The translations under genes and the position numbers were made by a program. Shown here one piece after another: positions 51,789 to 61,239 of a DNA stretch of 64,000 nucleotides. Location: the NCBI GenBank assembly GCA_031548515.1, contig JAVBRB010000004.1, positions 4,680-68,679 on the forward strand, in the 5' to 3' direction. Position 1 is the first letter of the stretch, and each line of letters opens with the position of its first letter. Origin of the DNA: UBA940 sp031548515 (GTDB lineage Bacteria > Bacteroidota > Bacteroidia > Bacteroidales > Rikenellaceae). The notes under the pieces are model-generated. The model had not been told where the DNA came from, searched no databases, and was given only the letters and a program-made list of their open reading frames with translations.

Positions 51789-52901
51789 CTATCTCAATCC
51801 GATCTTTTCATACATCCCGCCGGGAAGGTTCCGTATCATTCCTGCAAATTCCAGTTCGACCAGAAGCGGCGCCAGTTCGGTGTGGGTAAGCGCTGTGACT
51901 TCGCAAAGTTTGTCTACTGAAATCTTATTCCCGCTTTCGAAACACCCTAAAAGCCCCTGCGCGTCAGTCGAAACAGATGTAGCTGCCTTAGCCGGTTTCT
52001 CCCCGACTTCAGGCACATAAAGGTCCCACATCAGGGCGCGTATGATATCCTCACCCGAGCAGACCATCTGCGCCTTATTGTTTTTAATAAGGCCGTTCGT
52101 CCCGAAAGCGACTTCATCCGTAGCGCGTCCTGGCACCGCCATCAACTGCCGGTTATACTGCATGGCAAAATTTCCGGTATGCAGCGAACCACTTTCCATA
52201 TCGGCTTCTACGATCACCGTCCCTTCGCTCAGGCCTGCGATTATACGGTTGCGCGCCACGTAGAAATCTCCCGTCTGCTTGCTGTTCGAGTGGTATTCGG
52301 ATACTATCGCGCCACCCCGGTCGATGATGTCGCGGGCTATGTCGGAGTGCTGCGATGGCGTCACGTCGGGCAGCGCATTCGCCACGACCGCGACCGTCGG
52401 CACGCCGTAGCGTATGGCCGCACGGTGGCAGTGTACGTCGACGCCGAAAGCAAGGCCGCTGACGATACAGAGACCCGGCACACGCTCGGCAAGCTGCCTC
52501 ACAAGTTTGTCGCACATAACCTGCCCGTAATTCGATATCTTTCTCGTCCCTACCATCGACATATTCCTCAGTTTCAGCGCCTCGACATTTCCGCGGACGT
52601 ATACGACGTGGGGATGGTAACCATCCATTTCACACATAAGGCCGGGATATTCAGGGTCTGTGGAAGCGATTGCAGTCAGTCCGTGCTTTGCAATATATTT
52701 CAACTCCTTTTCAGCCTGCCTGTGAAAATTCTTTCCAGATATCTGCACGGCCAATTGTTCGCGCAAACCGCCCCTGCGTTCGAGTTCAGCCGGACTCGCC
52801 GCATATACGGCACCGGCACTTCCGAAAATCTCAAGAAGCGCGGATACCGTTTTAGGCCCTACATTATTTTCGAGCGTAAGTGCAATGTCATCGATGGTCA
52901 T
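51789..52901 (-). CDS. dprA: DNA-processing protein A
   Basis: DprA loads RecA on incoming single-stranded DNA during transformation and also protects DNA. The 370-residue protein has the N-terminal helical part, the Rossmann-like fold with SMVGTRKISNYGQVMCDKL and VSGLAFGVDVHCHRAAI, plus SGSLHTGNFAM. A winged-helix C terminus follows (VDKLCEVTALTHTELAPLLVELEFAGMI). It overlaps birA by 4 bases. No other competence gene is near. Confidence 0.93.
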   Translation of the reverse strand: MTIDDIALTLENNVGPKTVSALLEIFGSAGAVYAASPAELERRGGLREQLAVQISGKNFHRQAEKELKYIAKHGLTAIASTDPEYPGLMCEMDGYHPHVVYVRGNVEALKLRNMSMVGTRKISNYGQVMCDKLVRQLAERVPGLCIVSGLAFGVDVHCHRAAIRYGVPTVAVVANALPDVTPSQHSDIARDIIDRGGAIVSEYHSNSKQTGDFYVARNRIIAGLSEGTVIVEADMESGSLHTGNFAMQYNRQLMAVPGRATDEVAFGTNGLIKNNKAQMVCSGEDIIRALMWDLYVPEVGEKPAKAATSVSTDAQGLLGCFESGNKISVDKLCEVTALTHTELAPLLVELEFAGMIRNLPGGMYEKIGLR

Positions 52902-53623
52902 ATCACGAAGTTTATTTGTTGGAAAAGGTATGTATTCCTGTATCCCGTAATGTCTTCGACCATAAGTCCTCCATCGGGGTCAACCCCACGGACTATCCCC
53001 GTGAAACAACCTTCCAGTCCCGGTATCGAGAATGGGGCAGGCATATCCAGACGGTATATCTTTTCATGGTACCGCTCCATGAGGGTCTTCCTTTCTCCGC
53101 GCCCCAGCATCCCATACCACTCCATAAGCTTCCGGTAAAACCTATTCAGTACTTCATGCCGGTTATATTCCCGCCCGGTTTCCAATGCCATGGAGGTTGG
53201 ATTCGGAAGCCACTCTTCGAATTCGGTCTGATTCACATTGATCCCTACCCCGACTCCACTGCGCGCCAACATCCCGTCTTTGATAGAATGGTCTATCAGC
53301 ACGCCGGTTATTTTGCGGTCGCCGATGTATATGTCGTTAGTCCACTTTATGCGCGCATCGAGTCCGTATTCTGCAAAGGTGTCTACCAACGCCAAAGCTA
53401 CAGCCTGCAGCAGCAGGAACTGTTCGGTGACTTTAAGGAACGAGGTGTCGAGCACTACGCTGAACATCAGGTTTTCTCCGGCTGCGCTGCTCCATTTGTT
53501 GCCGCGTTGCCCGCGCCCGGAGGTCTGGTATTCGGCCGCTACGACATCGCCGTGCACGTATTTCGGGTCGCGAGCCTCGTCTATCGTAGAGCCTATTTCG
53601 TTAAAGAAGAATACATTCTTCAT
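52898..53623 (-). CDS. birA: biotin--[carboxylase carrier] ligase
   Basis: The 241-residue class I ligase lacks a DNA-binding N terminus. The biotinoyl-AMP loop GRGQRGNKW is at residues 36-44, with KWTNDIYIGDRKITGVLID downstream. It modifies Lys116 of the MmdC subunit (36.7-37.2 kb) and possibly other carriers. A repeat of ATGAAGAATGAAAA words covers its start codon (53614-53646), producing several neighbouring ATGs; the ATG at 53623 matches the family start. Confidence 0.92.
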   Translation of the reverse strand: MKNVFFFNEIGSTIDEARDPKYVHGDVVAAEYQTSGRGQRGNKWSSAAGENLMFSVVLDTSFLKVTEQFLLLQAVALALVDTFAEYGLDARIKWTNDIYIGDRKITGVLIDHSIKDGMLARSGVGVGINVNQTEFEEWLPNPTSMALETGREYNRHEVLNRFYRKLMEWYGMLGRGERKTLMERYHEKIYRLDMPAPFSIPGLEGCFTGIVRGVDPDGGLMVEDITGYRNTYLFQQINFVI

Positions 53624-53646
53624 TTTTCATTCTTCATTTTTTCATT
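53614..53646 (-). repeat. ATGAAGAATG-type repeat overlapping the birA start
   Basis: On the - strand the words ATGAA, GAATG and AAAATG alternate in near-tandem over ~33 bases. They leave multiple possible start codons in the ribosome-binding region of birA. Confidence 0.55.
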
Positions 53647-53659
53647 CCGATGTTTCAGT

Positions 53660-54478
53660 TTATACCGAAACGTTGAAATCCCTCAATGCGTCGTTCAGCG
53701 ATGTTTTCAGATCGGTGGACTCCCTGCGCCGTCCTATGATCAGCCCGCACGGAATGCCGTAGGTTCCCGCCGGATATTTCCTCTGATAAGTACCGGGGAT
53801 CACTACCGCCCCCGCCGGAACGCGGCCCTTATACTCAACTGGTTCAGCGCCGGTCACGTCAATGATCTTCGTCGAACCTGTTATCACGACGTTAGCCCCG
53901 AGTACCGCTCCTTCGCAGACATGGACGCCCTCTACTATGATGCAGCGCGATCCGACAAAGCAGTTGTCCTCGATGATCACCGGCGCGGCCTGTATGGGTT
54001 CCAGCACGCCCCCGATACCGACACCGCCGGAAAGATGTACGCACCGGCCTATCTGGGCGCACGACCCAACCGTCACCCATGTGTCGACCATTGTACCCTC
54101 GCCCACATACGCGCCGATGTTGACATATGAGGGCATCATTATCGCCCCCGGGGCGAGGTACGATCCGTAGCGTGCCACAGCGGGAGGAACCACGCGAACC
54201 CCCATCTTTTCGAATCCGCGCTTAGTCTCTATTTTGTCGTAGAACTCCAGCCCGCCGGCTTCCATCGAATGCATTCCCTGGATAGGGAAATACATCACGA
54301 CAGCCTTCTTCACCCATTCGTTTATCTGCCATTTGTGGCCTCCCAAAGGCTCTGCTGTCCGCAACAGCCCCTTATCGAGCATCTCGACCACATCCCGCAC
54401 CGCCTGTCTGTATTTTCTCTGCTCCAGCAGAGTACGGTCATCCCACGCTTCTTCTATTGTTGTCTTTAAATCGTCCAT
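53660..54478 (-). CDS. dapD: tetrahydrodipicolinate N-succinyltransferase
   Basis: DapD succinylates tetrahydrodipicolinate in the lysine/diaminopimelate pathway. The 272-residue protein has an N-terminal helical domain and a left-handed beta-helix of hexapeptide repeats (VNIGAYVGEGTMVDTWVTVGSCAQIGRCVHLSGGVGIGGVLEP). It matches the E. coli enzyme in length. It is the likely first gene of the dapD-birA-dprA-tatD run; birA begins 36 bases downstream. Confidence 0.95.
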   Translation of the reverse strand: MDDLKTTIEEAWDDRTLLEQRKYRQAVRDVVEMLDKGLLRTAEPLGGHKWQINEWVKKAVVMYFPIQGMHSMEAGGLEFYDKIETKRGFEKMGVRVVPPAVARYGSYLAPGAIMMPSYVNIGAYVGEGTMVDTWVTVGSCAQIGRCVHLSGGVGIGGVLEPIQAAPVIIEDNCFVGSRCIIVEGVHVCEGAVLGANVVITGSTKIIDVTGAEPVEYKGRVPAGAVVIPGTYQRKYPAGTYGIPCGLIIGRRRESTDLKTSLNDALRDFNVSV

Positions 54479-54497
54479 GCTTGTTTTTTAACAAATT

Positions 54498-54659
54498 AGA
54501 GCCTGTCTAAGTTTTGTTAATGAAAAATATTATGAGGATTCTTAAGATGATTTTTTACGTAGGACGAGGCGCAATAGGGTTACATTGTAACGAGTCCGAT
54601 GTAAAAAAGCGCTTAAAAAGACCATAAGAGATTTATCGAATAAAATTTAGACAGACTCT
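54498..54659. repeat. MITE-like element with GAGnCTGTCTAA terminal inverted repeats
   Basis: The left end AGAGCCTGTCTAAGTTTT (54498-54515) and right end AAAATTTAGACAGACTCT (54642-54659) are imperfect inverted repeats (2 mismatches in 18). The interior, ~125 bases, has a GTTACA-T-TGTAAC palindrome near 54575 and no gene. The element lies in the divergent dapD/peptidase region. Similar GAGNCTGTCT ends are common in Bacteroidota insertion sequences. Confidence 0.7.
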
Positions 54660-54729
54660 CAGTGCCCTGTTTTTCAGTGTAAAGTTACTATTTTCCATTT
54701 AAAAGGCATATAATTTCATCTATCTTTTA

Positions 54730-54737
54730 TACTTTTG
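54730..54737 (+). promoter_or_regulatory. -7 promoter box of the peptidase gene
   Basis: TActTTTG matches the consensus and lies 26 bases before ATG 54763. The -33 element is not obvious. The MITE-like element ends 70 bases upstream. Confidence 0.55.
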
Positions 54738-54762
54738 CCGAGAATCATAACTCCTATAAACA

Positions 54763-56898
54763 ATGATTATGAAAAGGTTGATGAGTATCGCTTTGATGAC
54801 CGCGCTATTGGCCGGATGCACAGGCAACACAGGAAAAAACAAGATAGCAATGTTACCCTATCCCGATACATACCGTTCGGACGTAGTTGAGAACTACCAC
54901 GGTACCGAAGTGGCCGACCCTTACCGCTGGCTCGAAGATGCAAATTCGGCCGAAACCGCGGCTTGGGTGAAGGCGGAGAACGAGGTCACTTTCGACTATC
55001 TGTCGAAGATACCATACCGCGACGCCGTTAAACAGCGCCTTACGGAGTTGTGGAACTACCCGAAAACCGGTATTCCGGCGCAGGTAGGCGACTGGTACTT
55101 CATCTTCCGCAACGACGGGCTTCAAAACCAGAGCGTTTTGTACCGCCAGAAGGGTTTGGACGGAATTCCCGAGGTTTTCCTCGACCCGAACACTCTTTCC
55201 ACCGACGGCACTGTGGCCTTGGGCGAGGTTTCATACTCGCGCAACAACAAATACATGGCCTATGCAGTCGCTGCAGCCGGATCGGACTGGGTTAAGATAT
55301 ATGTCAAAGATGTTGAAACCGGTAAAGATACCGGCGATACGATAGAATGGGTAAAGTTTTCGGGCGCGACTTGGGCGCCTGACTCCAAAGGCTTCTACTA
55401 CAGCCGTTACGACGAACCGAAAACGGGCAATGAATATTCGGCTCAGAACCAGTACCAGCAGGTATTCTACCACACACTGGGCGAGCCTCAGTCCAAGGAC
55501 GTACTTATTTACCGCGACGACACGCATCCGCTGCGCTATTTCCACGGCTACCCGAGCCACGACGGTAAATACCTGTTCGTCACCGGCTCGGAAGGTACGC
55601 ACGGGACGGAACTTCTCTGCCGTGCAACGGGCGACAAAGAGTTCAAAGTACTGTTCCCGGGTTTCGAATACGATTACTCGGTAGTGTACGCCGAGGGCGA
55701 TACCGCATGGATATACACCAACGACGGCGCACCCAACTACCGGCTGGCGAAGATAAACCTGGCAGATCCGGCCTCGGGACTCGTGGACGTGATAGCCGAA
55801 AATCCCGAAACCCTGCTTGAAGGGGTGTCGGAAGTCGGCGGATACCTGATGGCATCGTACCTCGAAAATGCGACGAACAAGGTGGCTCAGTACGGCATGG
55901 ACGGCAAATTGGTCCGCAACGTCGAACTGTCGGCCCTCGGAACCGCAGCGGGATTCGGCGGACGCAAGGAAGCCACGGAAACTTTCTACACTCTTTCGAC
56001 CTATACGGCTCCCACGACCATTTACCGTTACGACCTGGCAACGGGAGTATCGACCATGTTCGACCGTCCGGAAGTGAGCTTCAATCCCGACGATTTCACC
56101 ACCGAGCAGGTGTTCTTCACCAGCAGGGACGGCACGAAAATCCCCATGTTCATCGTGCATAAGAAAGACATGAAACTGAACGGCAAGAACCCGACTTACC
56201 TTTATGGTTACGGCGGTTTCAATATAAGCATCACGCCCGGGTTCAGCCCCTCGCGCATCATGTTCATGGAGCAGGGCGGCATCGTCGTCGACGTCAACCT
56301 GCGCGGCGGCGGCGAATACGGCGAAAAATGGCACCAGGCCGGTATGCTTGCCAGCAAACAGAACGTGTTCGACGACTTCATTGCAGCAGCGGAGTGGTTG
56401 ATCGCGAATAAATATACATCGCCCGGAAAACTGGCCATCGCGGGCGGTTCGAACGGAGGACTTTTGGTCGGCGCCTGCATGACCCAGCGTCCCGACCTCT
56501 ATGCCGTGGCTCTTCCGGCCGTGGGCGTCATGGACATGCTCCGCTACCACACATTCACCGTCGGCTGGGGCTGGGCTGTGGAATACGGCAGCAGCGACAA
56601 CGCCGAACAGTTCGCCTACATCTACAAATACTCGCCTCTGCACAACCTGCGTCCCGGCACATGCTATCCCGCGACCATGATAACCACCGCAGACCACGAC
56701 GACCGCGTCGTTCCGGCCCATTCGTTCAAATTCGCGGCACAATTACAGTACAGCCAGTCGTGCGACAATCCGGTGCTCATCCGCATCGAGACCAACGCAG
56801 GCCACGGAGCCGGGAAACCCACCTCGAAACGCATCGAGGAAGCTGCCGACACCTATGCATTCATATTCCAAAACACTAATACACAGGTTAATTTCTAA
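54763..56898 (+). CDS. prolyl oligopeptidase family lipoprotein (S9A)
   Basis: The 711-residue protein has a lipobox LLAGC (Cys19) and an exported mature form. The beta-propeller domain follows (YRSDVVENYHGTEVADPYRWLED to about residue 440). The C-terminal alpha/beta hydrolase has Ser563 in AGGSNGG, Asp647 in DHDDRVVP and His681 in AGHGAG. This is a prolyl oligopeptidase cutting after proline in small peptides; periplasmic or outer-membrane attachment is expected. Translation may begin at 54763 or 54769. Confidence 0.93.
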   Translation: MIMKRLMSIALMTALLAGCTGNTGKNKIAMLPYPDTYRSDVVENYHGTEVADPYRWLEDANSAETAAWVKAENEVTFDYLSKIPYRDAVKQRLTELWNYPKTGIPAQVGDWYFIFRNDGLQNQSVLYRQKGLDGIPEVFLDPNTLSTDGTVALGEVSYSRNNKYMAYAVAAAGSDWVKIYVKDVETGKDTGDTIEWVKFSGATWAPDSKGFYYSRYDEPKTGNEYSAQNQYQQVFYHTLGEPQSKDVLIYRDDTHPLRYFHGYPSHDGKYLFVTGSEGTHGTELLCRATGDKEFKVLFPGFEYDYSVVYAEGDTAWIYTNDGAPNYRLAKINLADPASGLVDVIAENPETLLEGVSEVGGYLMASYLENATNKVAQYGMDGKLVRNVELSALGTAAGFGGRKEATETFYTLSTYTAPTTIYRYDLATGVSTMFDRPEVSFNPDDFTTEQVFFTSRDGTKIPMFIVHKKDMKLNGKNPTYLYGYGGFNISITPGFSPSRIMFMEQGGIVVDVNLRGGGEYGEKWHQAGMLASKQNVFDDFIAAAEWLIANKYTSPGKLAIAGGSNGGLLVGACMTQRPDLYAVALPAVGVMDMLRYHTFTVGWGWAVEYGSSDNAEQFAYIYKYSPLHNLRPGTCYPATMITTADHDDRVVPAHSFKFAAQLQYSQSCDNPVLIRIETNAGHGAGKPTSKRIEEAADTYAFIFQNTNTQVNF

Positions 56899-57087
56899 AT
56901 AACAGGGAACCTTATCTGAAATACCTTGGTTTACTCAGACCATCCACTGACTGTCGGGGAGGGTTTGGGAGGGGTGATCGAACATATCTTGGCTGCAAGC
57001 CGTGTTAATTTATTTTTAGATAAGGATTATAATTAATGTGCATCATGAAAAATAAATAATCTTTAATCCTTATACTAAAATAAATTA
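56899..57087. other. Intergenic region upstream of aspartate kinase
   Basis: No gene is seen. The bases contain a short inverted repeat CCTTATCT/AGATAAGG (56910-56917 with 57018-57025) and, at 56956-56974, the G-rich run GGGGAGGGTTTGGGAGGGG. The A/T-rich end could hold a promoter, but no clear -7 box was identified. Confidence 0.4.
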
Positions 57088-58353
57088 ATGAAGGTTTTTA
57101 AATTTGGCGGCGCTTCTGTCCGTTCGGCCGAAGGCGTCCGCAATCTGAAATACATCGTGGAGGACGAAAAGGACGGCCTCTTCATCATAGTCTCGGCCAT
57201 GGGCAAGACCACCAATGCCCTTGAAGTCGTCATCGACCATTTCATGGGCGGACGCAAGGACGAAGCGATACGCGAATTCGCCACCATCGAAGAGTACCAC
57301 AACGGCATTATCGACGACCTTTTCGAAGGAGCGGGAATCCCTGCCGCAGTACAGCGCCTGTATGACGAAGCGCGCAGCCTGTTGAAAAATGAAAATCCAA
57401 CCGAAGCCGAATTTGAGAAATGGTACGACGCCATTGTCAGCTACGGCGAGCTAATCTCCACAAGCATAATCTCGGAATACCTCGACAAGGCCGGTGTACC
57501 GAACAAATGGGTCGATATGCGCCGCTGCTTCATCACCGACTCGCGCTTCAAATACGCGAATGTGGACATCGAAACCTCCACCGTACTTTTGGGTAAGGAA
57601 GTTGCGGAATCCGACGTTAACGTATTCGTTGGCCAGGGCTTCATAGGAGCGACTATCGGCGGCGAAACGACGACACTGGGCCGCGAAGGCTCCGACTACT
57701 CGGCGGCGGTGACGGCTTCCATTCTCGACGCCGACTGCGTGGCTATCTGGAAGGATGTGATAGGTGTACTGAACGCCGACCCGAAAATTTTCCCTGAAAG
57801 CACTTTCATTCCCGAACTGACCTATCTCGACGCCATCGAACTTGCGTTCAGCGGAGCGCAAATTATTCACCCAAAAACGATCAAACCACTACAAAACAAG
57901 GACATACCTTTGTATGTGCGTCCCTTCGGCGACAAATTCGCATCTGGCAGCGTGATCAAGAACGAGATCTCAACACCCATCGACGTTCCCATCATGATAC
58001 TGAAACGCAACCAGGTACTGATGTCGATCCGTCCGCAGGACTACTCGTTCGTGCTTGAAGAAAAACTGGGGATGATATTCGCTATCCTCGAAGAATATAA
58101 CATCAAGGTCAACCTGGTACAGACTTCTGCGGTCAACATGAGCCTTTCCATAGACAAGACGCGCCGTCTCGATGAAGTGATCAAGGCTCTGGAAGACAAC
58201 GGTTTCTATGTCAAGTACAACGACGGCATGGAACTGCTGACGATACGCGGCTATACTACGGCGTACCTCGAACGCTACAGCCGCGTAGAGGGCGTCTACC
58301 TTGCCCAGCGCACTCGAAAGATCCTGCGGTTGGTTCGCAAGGAGACGGTATAA
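57088..58353 (+). CDS. aspartate kinase
   Basis: This enzyme makes aspartyl phosphate at the head of the lysine/threonine/methionine pathway. The 421-residue protein starts with KFGGASVRSAEGVRNL (most kinases have KFGGTSV), has LGREGSDYSAA and the ATP loop DADCVAIWKDV. The C terminus has ACT-type repeats (NIKVNLVQTSAVNMS), implying allosteric control. It is monofunctional, with no homoserine dehydrogenase part. It stands alone between a peptidase and a terminator. Confidence 0.9.
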   Translation: MKVFKFGGASVRSAEGVRNLKYIVEDEKDGLFIIVSAMGKTTNALEVVIDHFMGGRKDEAIREFATIEEYHNGIIDDLFEGAGIPAAVQRLYDEARSLLKNENPTEAEFEKWYDAIVSYGELISTSIISEYLDKAGVPNKWVDMRRCFITDSRFKYANVDIETSTVLLGKEVAESDVNVFVGQGFIGATIGGETTTLGREGSDYSAAVTASILDADCVAIWKDVIGVLNADPKIFPESTFIPELTYLDAIELAFSGAQIIHPKTIKPLQNKDIPLYVRPFGDKFASGSVIKNEISTPIDVPIMILKRNQVLMSIRPQDYSFVLEEKLGMIFAILEEYNIKVNLVQTSAVNMSLSIDKTRRLDEVIKALEDNGFYVKYNDGMELLTIRGYTTAYLERYSRVEGVYLAQRTRKILRLVRKETV

Positions 58354-58391
58354 AAAACATCAGGGCGTCCTTTGGACGCCCTGATGTTTTT
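58353..58391. terminator. Bidirectional terminator (aspartate kinase / ClC)
   Basis: AAAAACATCAGGGCGTCC (58353-58370), loop TTT, GGACGCCCTGATGTTTTT (58374-58391): an 18-bp perfect stem with A and T edges, serving genes from both sides. Confidence 0.92.
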
Positions 58392-58392
58392 G

Positions 58393-60180
58393 TCACTGGC
58401 TTATCTCTACGAGTTGTTCGCGATAAGCGGCCAGAATGCGCGATTTTGAAATGAAACCCAGATAGCGGTTGTTCTTGTCCACAACCGGGAGCATCCATGT
58501 CCCTGCATCGTCGAAACGAGCCAATACACTGTTGACCTGTTCATTGGGCAGGATACGATCAGGAGGCTGGATCATGTAGTTGGTGATGGGTGTACCGTAT
58601 TTTTCGGGCATGAACATATCCTGCCGCAGATCGTCCAACTGTACGACACCCACTAGGCTGTTGTTTTCGTCCACGACAGGGAAAATATTGCGCCGTGCCT
58701 GGGAGATTATCTTCACGAGATCGCCGAGCGTATAGCTTTTATCGATCTTCAGGAAATCGGTCTCCATCAGCTTGTCGAGCTGCAGGAAAACAAACACCGA
58801 CTGATCCTTGTTGTGCGTCAGCAATTCGCCGCGCTGGCGCAGCTGTTTGGTGTAGATCGAGTCCGGATCGAGGTAGTAGTCGATCACGAACGATATGGCC
58901 GCCACGATCATCAGCGGGATGAACAACCCGTAGCCGTTCGACAGTTCGGCGATGAGGAATATCGAGGTCAGCGGAGCCTTCATCACACCCGTCATCACCC
59001 CGGCCATCCCCACGAGTGTAAACGAAATGAGAGGCAGATCCATCCCGAACAAGTAATTGCAGAAAAAAGCGATGCTCGCCCCGGTGAACGCCCCCACGAA
59101 AAGCGACGGCGCGAACGTACCTCCGACACCTCCCGCTGCATTGGTGGTGGCCATTGCAACGACCTTGAAAAACAATATCGCCAGCAGATATATGATTATC
59201 ACCCAGGGAATCGCACGGTACTGATAGAAAAGCGAATTTTCGAACAGAGTGTCCATCCGTCCGTGCATCAGTTCGCCGAACGACTCGTATCCTTCGCCGT
59301 ACAGCGGCGGGAACAGGAACAGCAGCACCCCGAGAATCACTCCTCCGATGAGCCATTTGTACCAAATCTTATTGAATCGCCGGAAGAACCTCGCCATTGC
59401 CGAATTGACAGACGTGAAATAATACGAAACCAGCCCGCAGGCCACCCCCAATGCTATATACATGGGTATATTCCCGATCTTGAAAACTTCGGGCACGTTT
59501 ACGGCGATTATGGGGTCGAACCCGCGCAGTGCGAATGCGAGCGTGGTACCTGAAATCGTAGCGATCAGCAGCGGTATAATCGACACTGCTGTCATCTCGA
59601 ACATCAGGATCTCCAGGACGAATATCAAACCGGCGATAGGCGCTTTGAAAATGGCTGCGATAGCCGCACCTGCGCCACACCCCAACAACAACGTGGTCTG
59701 TTTGTAGTTCAACCGCGCCAAACGGCCGACATTCGACCCGATTGCCGCACCCGTCAACACAATGGGGGCCTCGGGACCGACAGATCCGCCGAATCCGATT
59801 GTTGTCGCACCGCCCACTATCGACGTCCACATATTATGCGGCTTGATGCGCGAATTTTTCTTCGACATGGCATACAACACGCGCGTCACCCCCTCTGAGA
59901 TCTCGTCTTTGACAATGTATTTTACGAACAGAGAAACAATGATAATGCCTATTGCAGGATAGACAAGATAAAGAAAGCTGGCCGATTCGACGTTGAACCA
60001 ACTGGTCAACGCCCATTTGATGCCGTGCAGCAACAACTCGAACACATATGTCCCAAGTCCCGCAAGCAAGCCCACGATGCATGCCAATACCATCATCATC
60101 TGACGGTCGGTAAGACGCCTCGTCAGATTCAGGAACTTCAGGTACCAGCGTTCATATATCTTCCCTTTATACATCGTCAA
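58393..60180 (-). CDS. ClC-type chloride channel/transporter with two CBS domains
   Basis: The 595-residue protein has the ClC core (about 10-12 hydrophobic helices) with GSVGPEAPIVLTGAAIGS near residue 130 (gating-Glu region) and GGTFAPSLFVGAFTGAS. The Tyr/Ser selectivity positions could not be confirmed. Two C-terminal CBS domains (IDKSYTLGDLVKIISQARRNIFPVVDENN and VNSVLARFDDAGTWMLPVVDKNN) suggest nucleotide sensing. It lies 31 bases downstream of trpS in the same direction. Confidence 0.92.
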   Translation of the reverse strand: MTMYKGKIYERWYLKFLNLTRRLTDRQMMMVLACIVGLLAGLGTYVFELLLHGIKWALTSWFNVESASFLYLVYPAIGIIIVSLFVKYIVKDEISEGVTRVLYAMSKKNSRIKPHNMWTSIVGGATTIGFGGSVGPEAPIVLTGAAIGSNVGRLARLNYKQTTLLLGCGAGAAIAAIFKAPIAGLIFVLEILMFEMTAVSIIPLLIATISGTTLAFALRGFDPIIAVNVPEVFKIGNIPMYIALGVACGLVSYYFTSVNSAMARFFRRFNKIWYKWLIGGVILGVLLFLFPPLYGEGYESFGELMHGRMDTLFENSLFYQYRAIPWVIIIYLLAILFFKVVAMATTNAAGGVGGTFAPSLFVGAFTGASIAFFCNYLFGMDLPLISFTLVGMAGVMTGVMKAPLTSIFLIAELSNGYGLFIPLMIVAAISFVIDYYLDPDSIYTKQLRQRGELLTHNKDQSVFVFLQLDKLMETDFLKIDKSYTLGDLVKIISQARRNIFPVVDENNSLVGVVQLDDLRQDMFMPEKYGTPITNYMIQPPDRILPNEQVNSVLARFDDAGTWMLPVVDKNNRYLGFISKSRILAAYREQLVEISQ

Positions 60181-60211
60181 TAATGGAACGTAAATCCGCT
60201 GCTTTTCCGGT

Positions 60212-61201
60212 TCAGAATTTGTGTATTCCCATTATCTCCCGCATTTCTGCGAGAGTCTTCATCGAGCTTTCCCGGGCTTTCTCGGCCCCTTCGCCTGTTA
60301 CGCGGCGCAAATATGCTTCATCGGCCTTTATCTCCTCTATGCGCTCACGAATGGGAGCGACCACCTTAATAATATCTTCTGCAAGCTGTTTTTTCAGATC
60401 GCCGTAACGTATTTCACAGCGGTTGTAGGCGTCGGTAAAGTGTTGCACTGTGTCGGGCGGCGAAACCAGTTTCAGCAGCGTGAACAGGTTCTGTACAGCC
60501 TCGGACATGGGCGCGCCCGGCTCAGCGGGACCCGAATCGCTCACAGCGCGCATCACTTTTTTGCGGATCACTTCGTCGGGATCCGAAATGTACAGTCCGT
60601 TGCCTTCGCTCTTGCCCATCTTGCCGCTGCCGTCGAGTCCGGGAACTTTCACGAGTTCCGTGCCGAAATTATAGGCCTGCGGTTCCGGGAAGTACTCCAC
60701 CTTGTAGAACGAATTGAAGCGGCGGGCGTAGAGGCGGGTCATTTCCAGATGCTGTTCCTGGTCCTTGCCAACGGGAACTTTGTCGGCACGGTGTTGCAGG
60801 ATATCTGCGGCCATCAGGACCGGATAGGTCAGAAGGCCCGCGTTGACGTTCTGCGGCTGTAGGCGTATCTTGTCTTTGAATGAAGCGGTTCGTTCCAGTT
60901 CACCCACATAGGCGTGCATCGATAGCAGCAGCGAAAGTTCGGCCACCTGCGGAACGTCGCTCTGCACGTATATTGTCGCCGCGTCGGGATCAAGCCCCGC
61001 GGCAAGGTACTCCGAAAGCACATTTTTCACGTTCCCGTGGAGTATTGCCGGGTCGGGATGCGTGGTCAGCGAGTGGTAATCGGCTATAAAGAAGAAGCAC
61101 CTGGCTTCGTGCTGCATTTTTATAAAATTGCGCAATGCCCCGAAATAGTTTCCGAGGTGGAGTTGTCCTGTGGAGCGTATGCCGCTTAAAACTGTTTCCA
61201 T
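60212..61201 (-). CDS. trpS: tryptophanyl-tRNA synthetase
   Basis: The 329-residue class I synthetase charges tRNA-Trp. The HIGH-type motif reads GQLHLGNYFG and the KMSKS-type motif reads GKMGKSEGN. Conserved DYHSLTTHPDP and PVGKDQEQHLEMTR are present. The ATG at 61201 follows a promoter at 61227-61234. It is the first gene of a short leftward unit with the ClC gene. Confidence 0.96.
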   Translation of the reverse strand: METVLSGIRSTGQLHLGNYFGALRNFIKMQHEARCFFFIADYHSLTTHPDPAILHGNVKNVLSEYLAAGLDPDAATIYVQSDVPQVAELSLLLSMHAYVGELERTASFKDKIRLQPQNVNAGLLTYPVLMAADILQHRADKVPVGKDQEQHLEMTRLYARRFNSFYKVEYFPEPQAYNFGTELVKVPGLDGSGKMGKSEGNGLYISDPDEVIRKKVMRAVSDSGPAEPGAPMSEAVQNLFTLLKLVSPPDTVQHFTDAYNRCEIRYGDLKKQLAEDIIKVVAPIRERIEEIKADEAYLRRVTGEGAEKARESSMKTLAEMREIMGIHKF

Positions 61202-61226
61202 TATGAGATCTAAATATTTGCAACCG

Positions 61227-61234
61227 CAAAGATA
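61227..61234 (-). promoter_or_regulatory. -7 promoter box of trpS
   Basis: On the - strand 61234-61227 reads TATCTTTG, matching TAnnTTTG, 26 bases before the ATG. No clear -33 element; the upstream bases are an ATAATGA repeat. Confidence 0.55.
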
Positions 61235-61239
61235 CCCAC

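Noticed and set aside
55231..56742. 503-codon open frame antisense to the prolyl oligopeptidase
   Set aside because: The sense strand carries a complete Ser-Asp-His triad and lipobox; the antisense frame shows no family features.
56899..57087. Lysine riboswitch before aspartate kinase
   Set aside because: The ~190 bases do not show the multi-helix lysine aptamer pattern; only a G-rich run and a short inverted repeat are visible.
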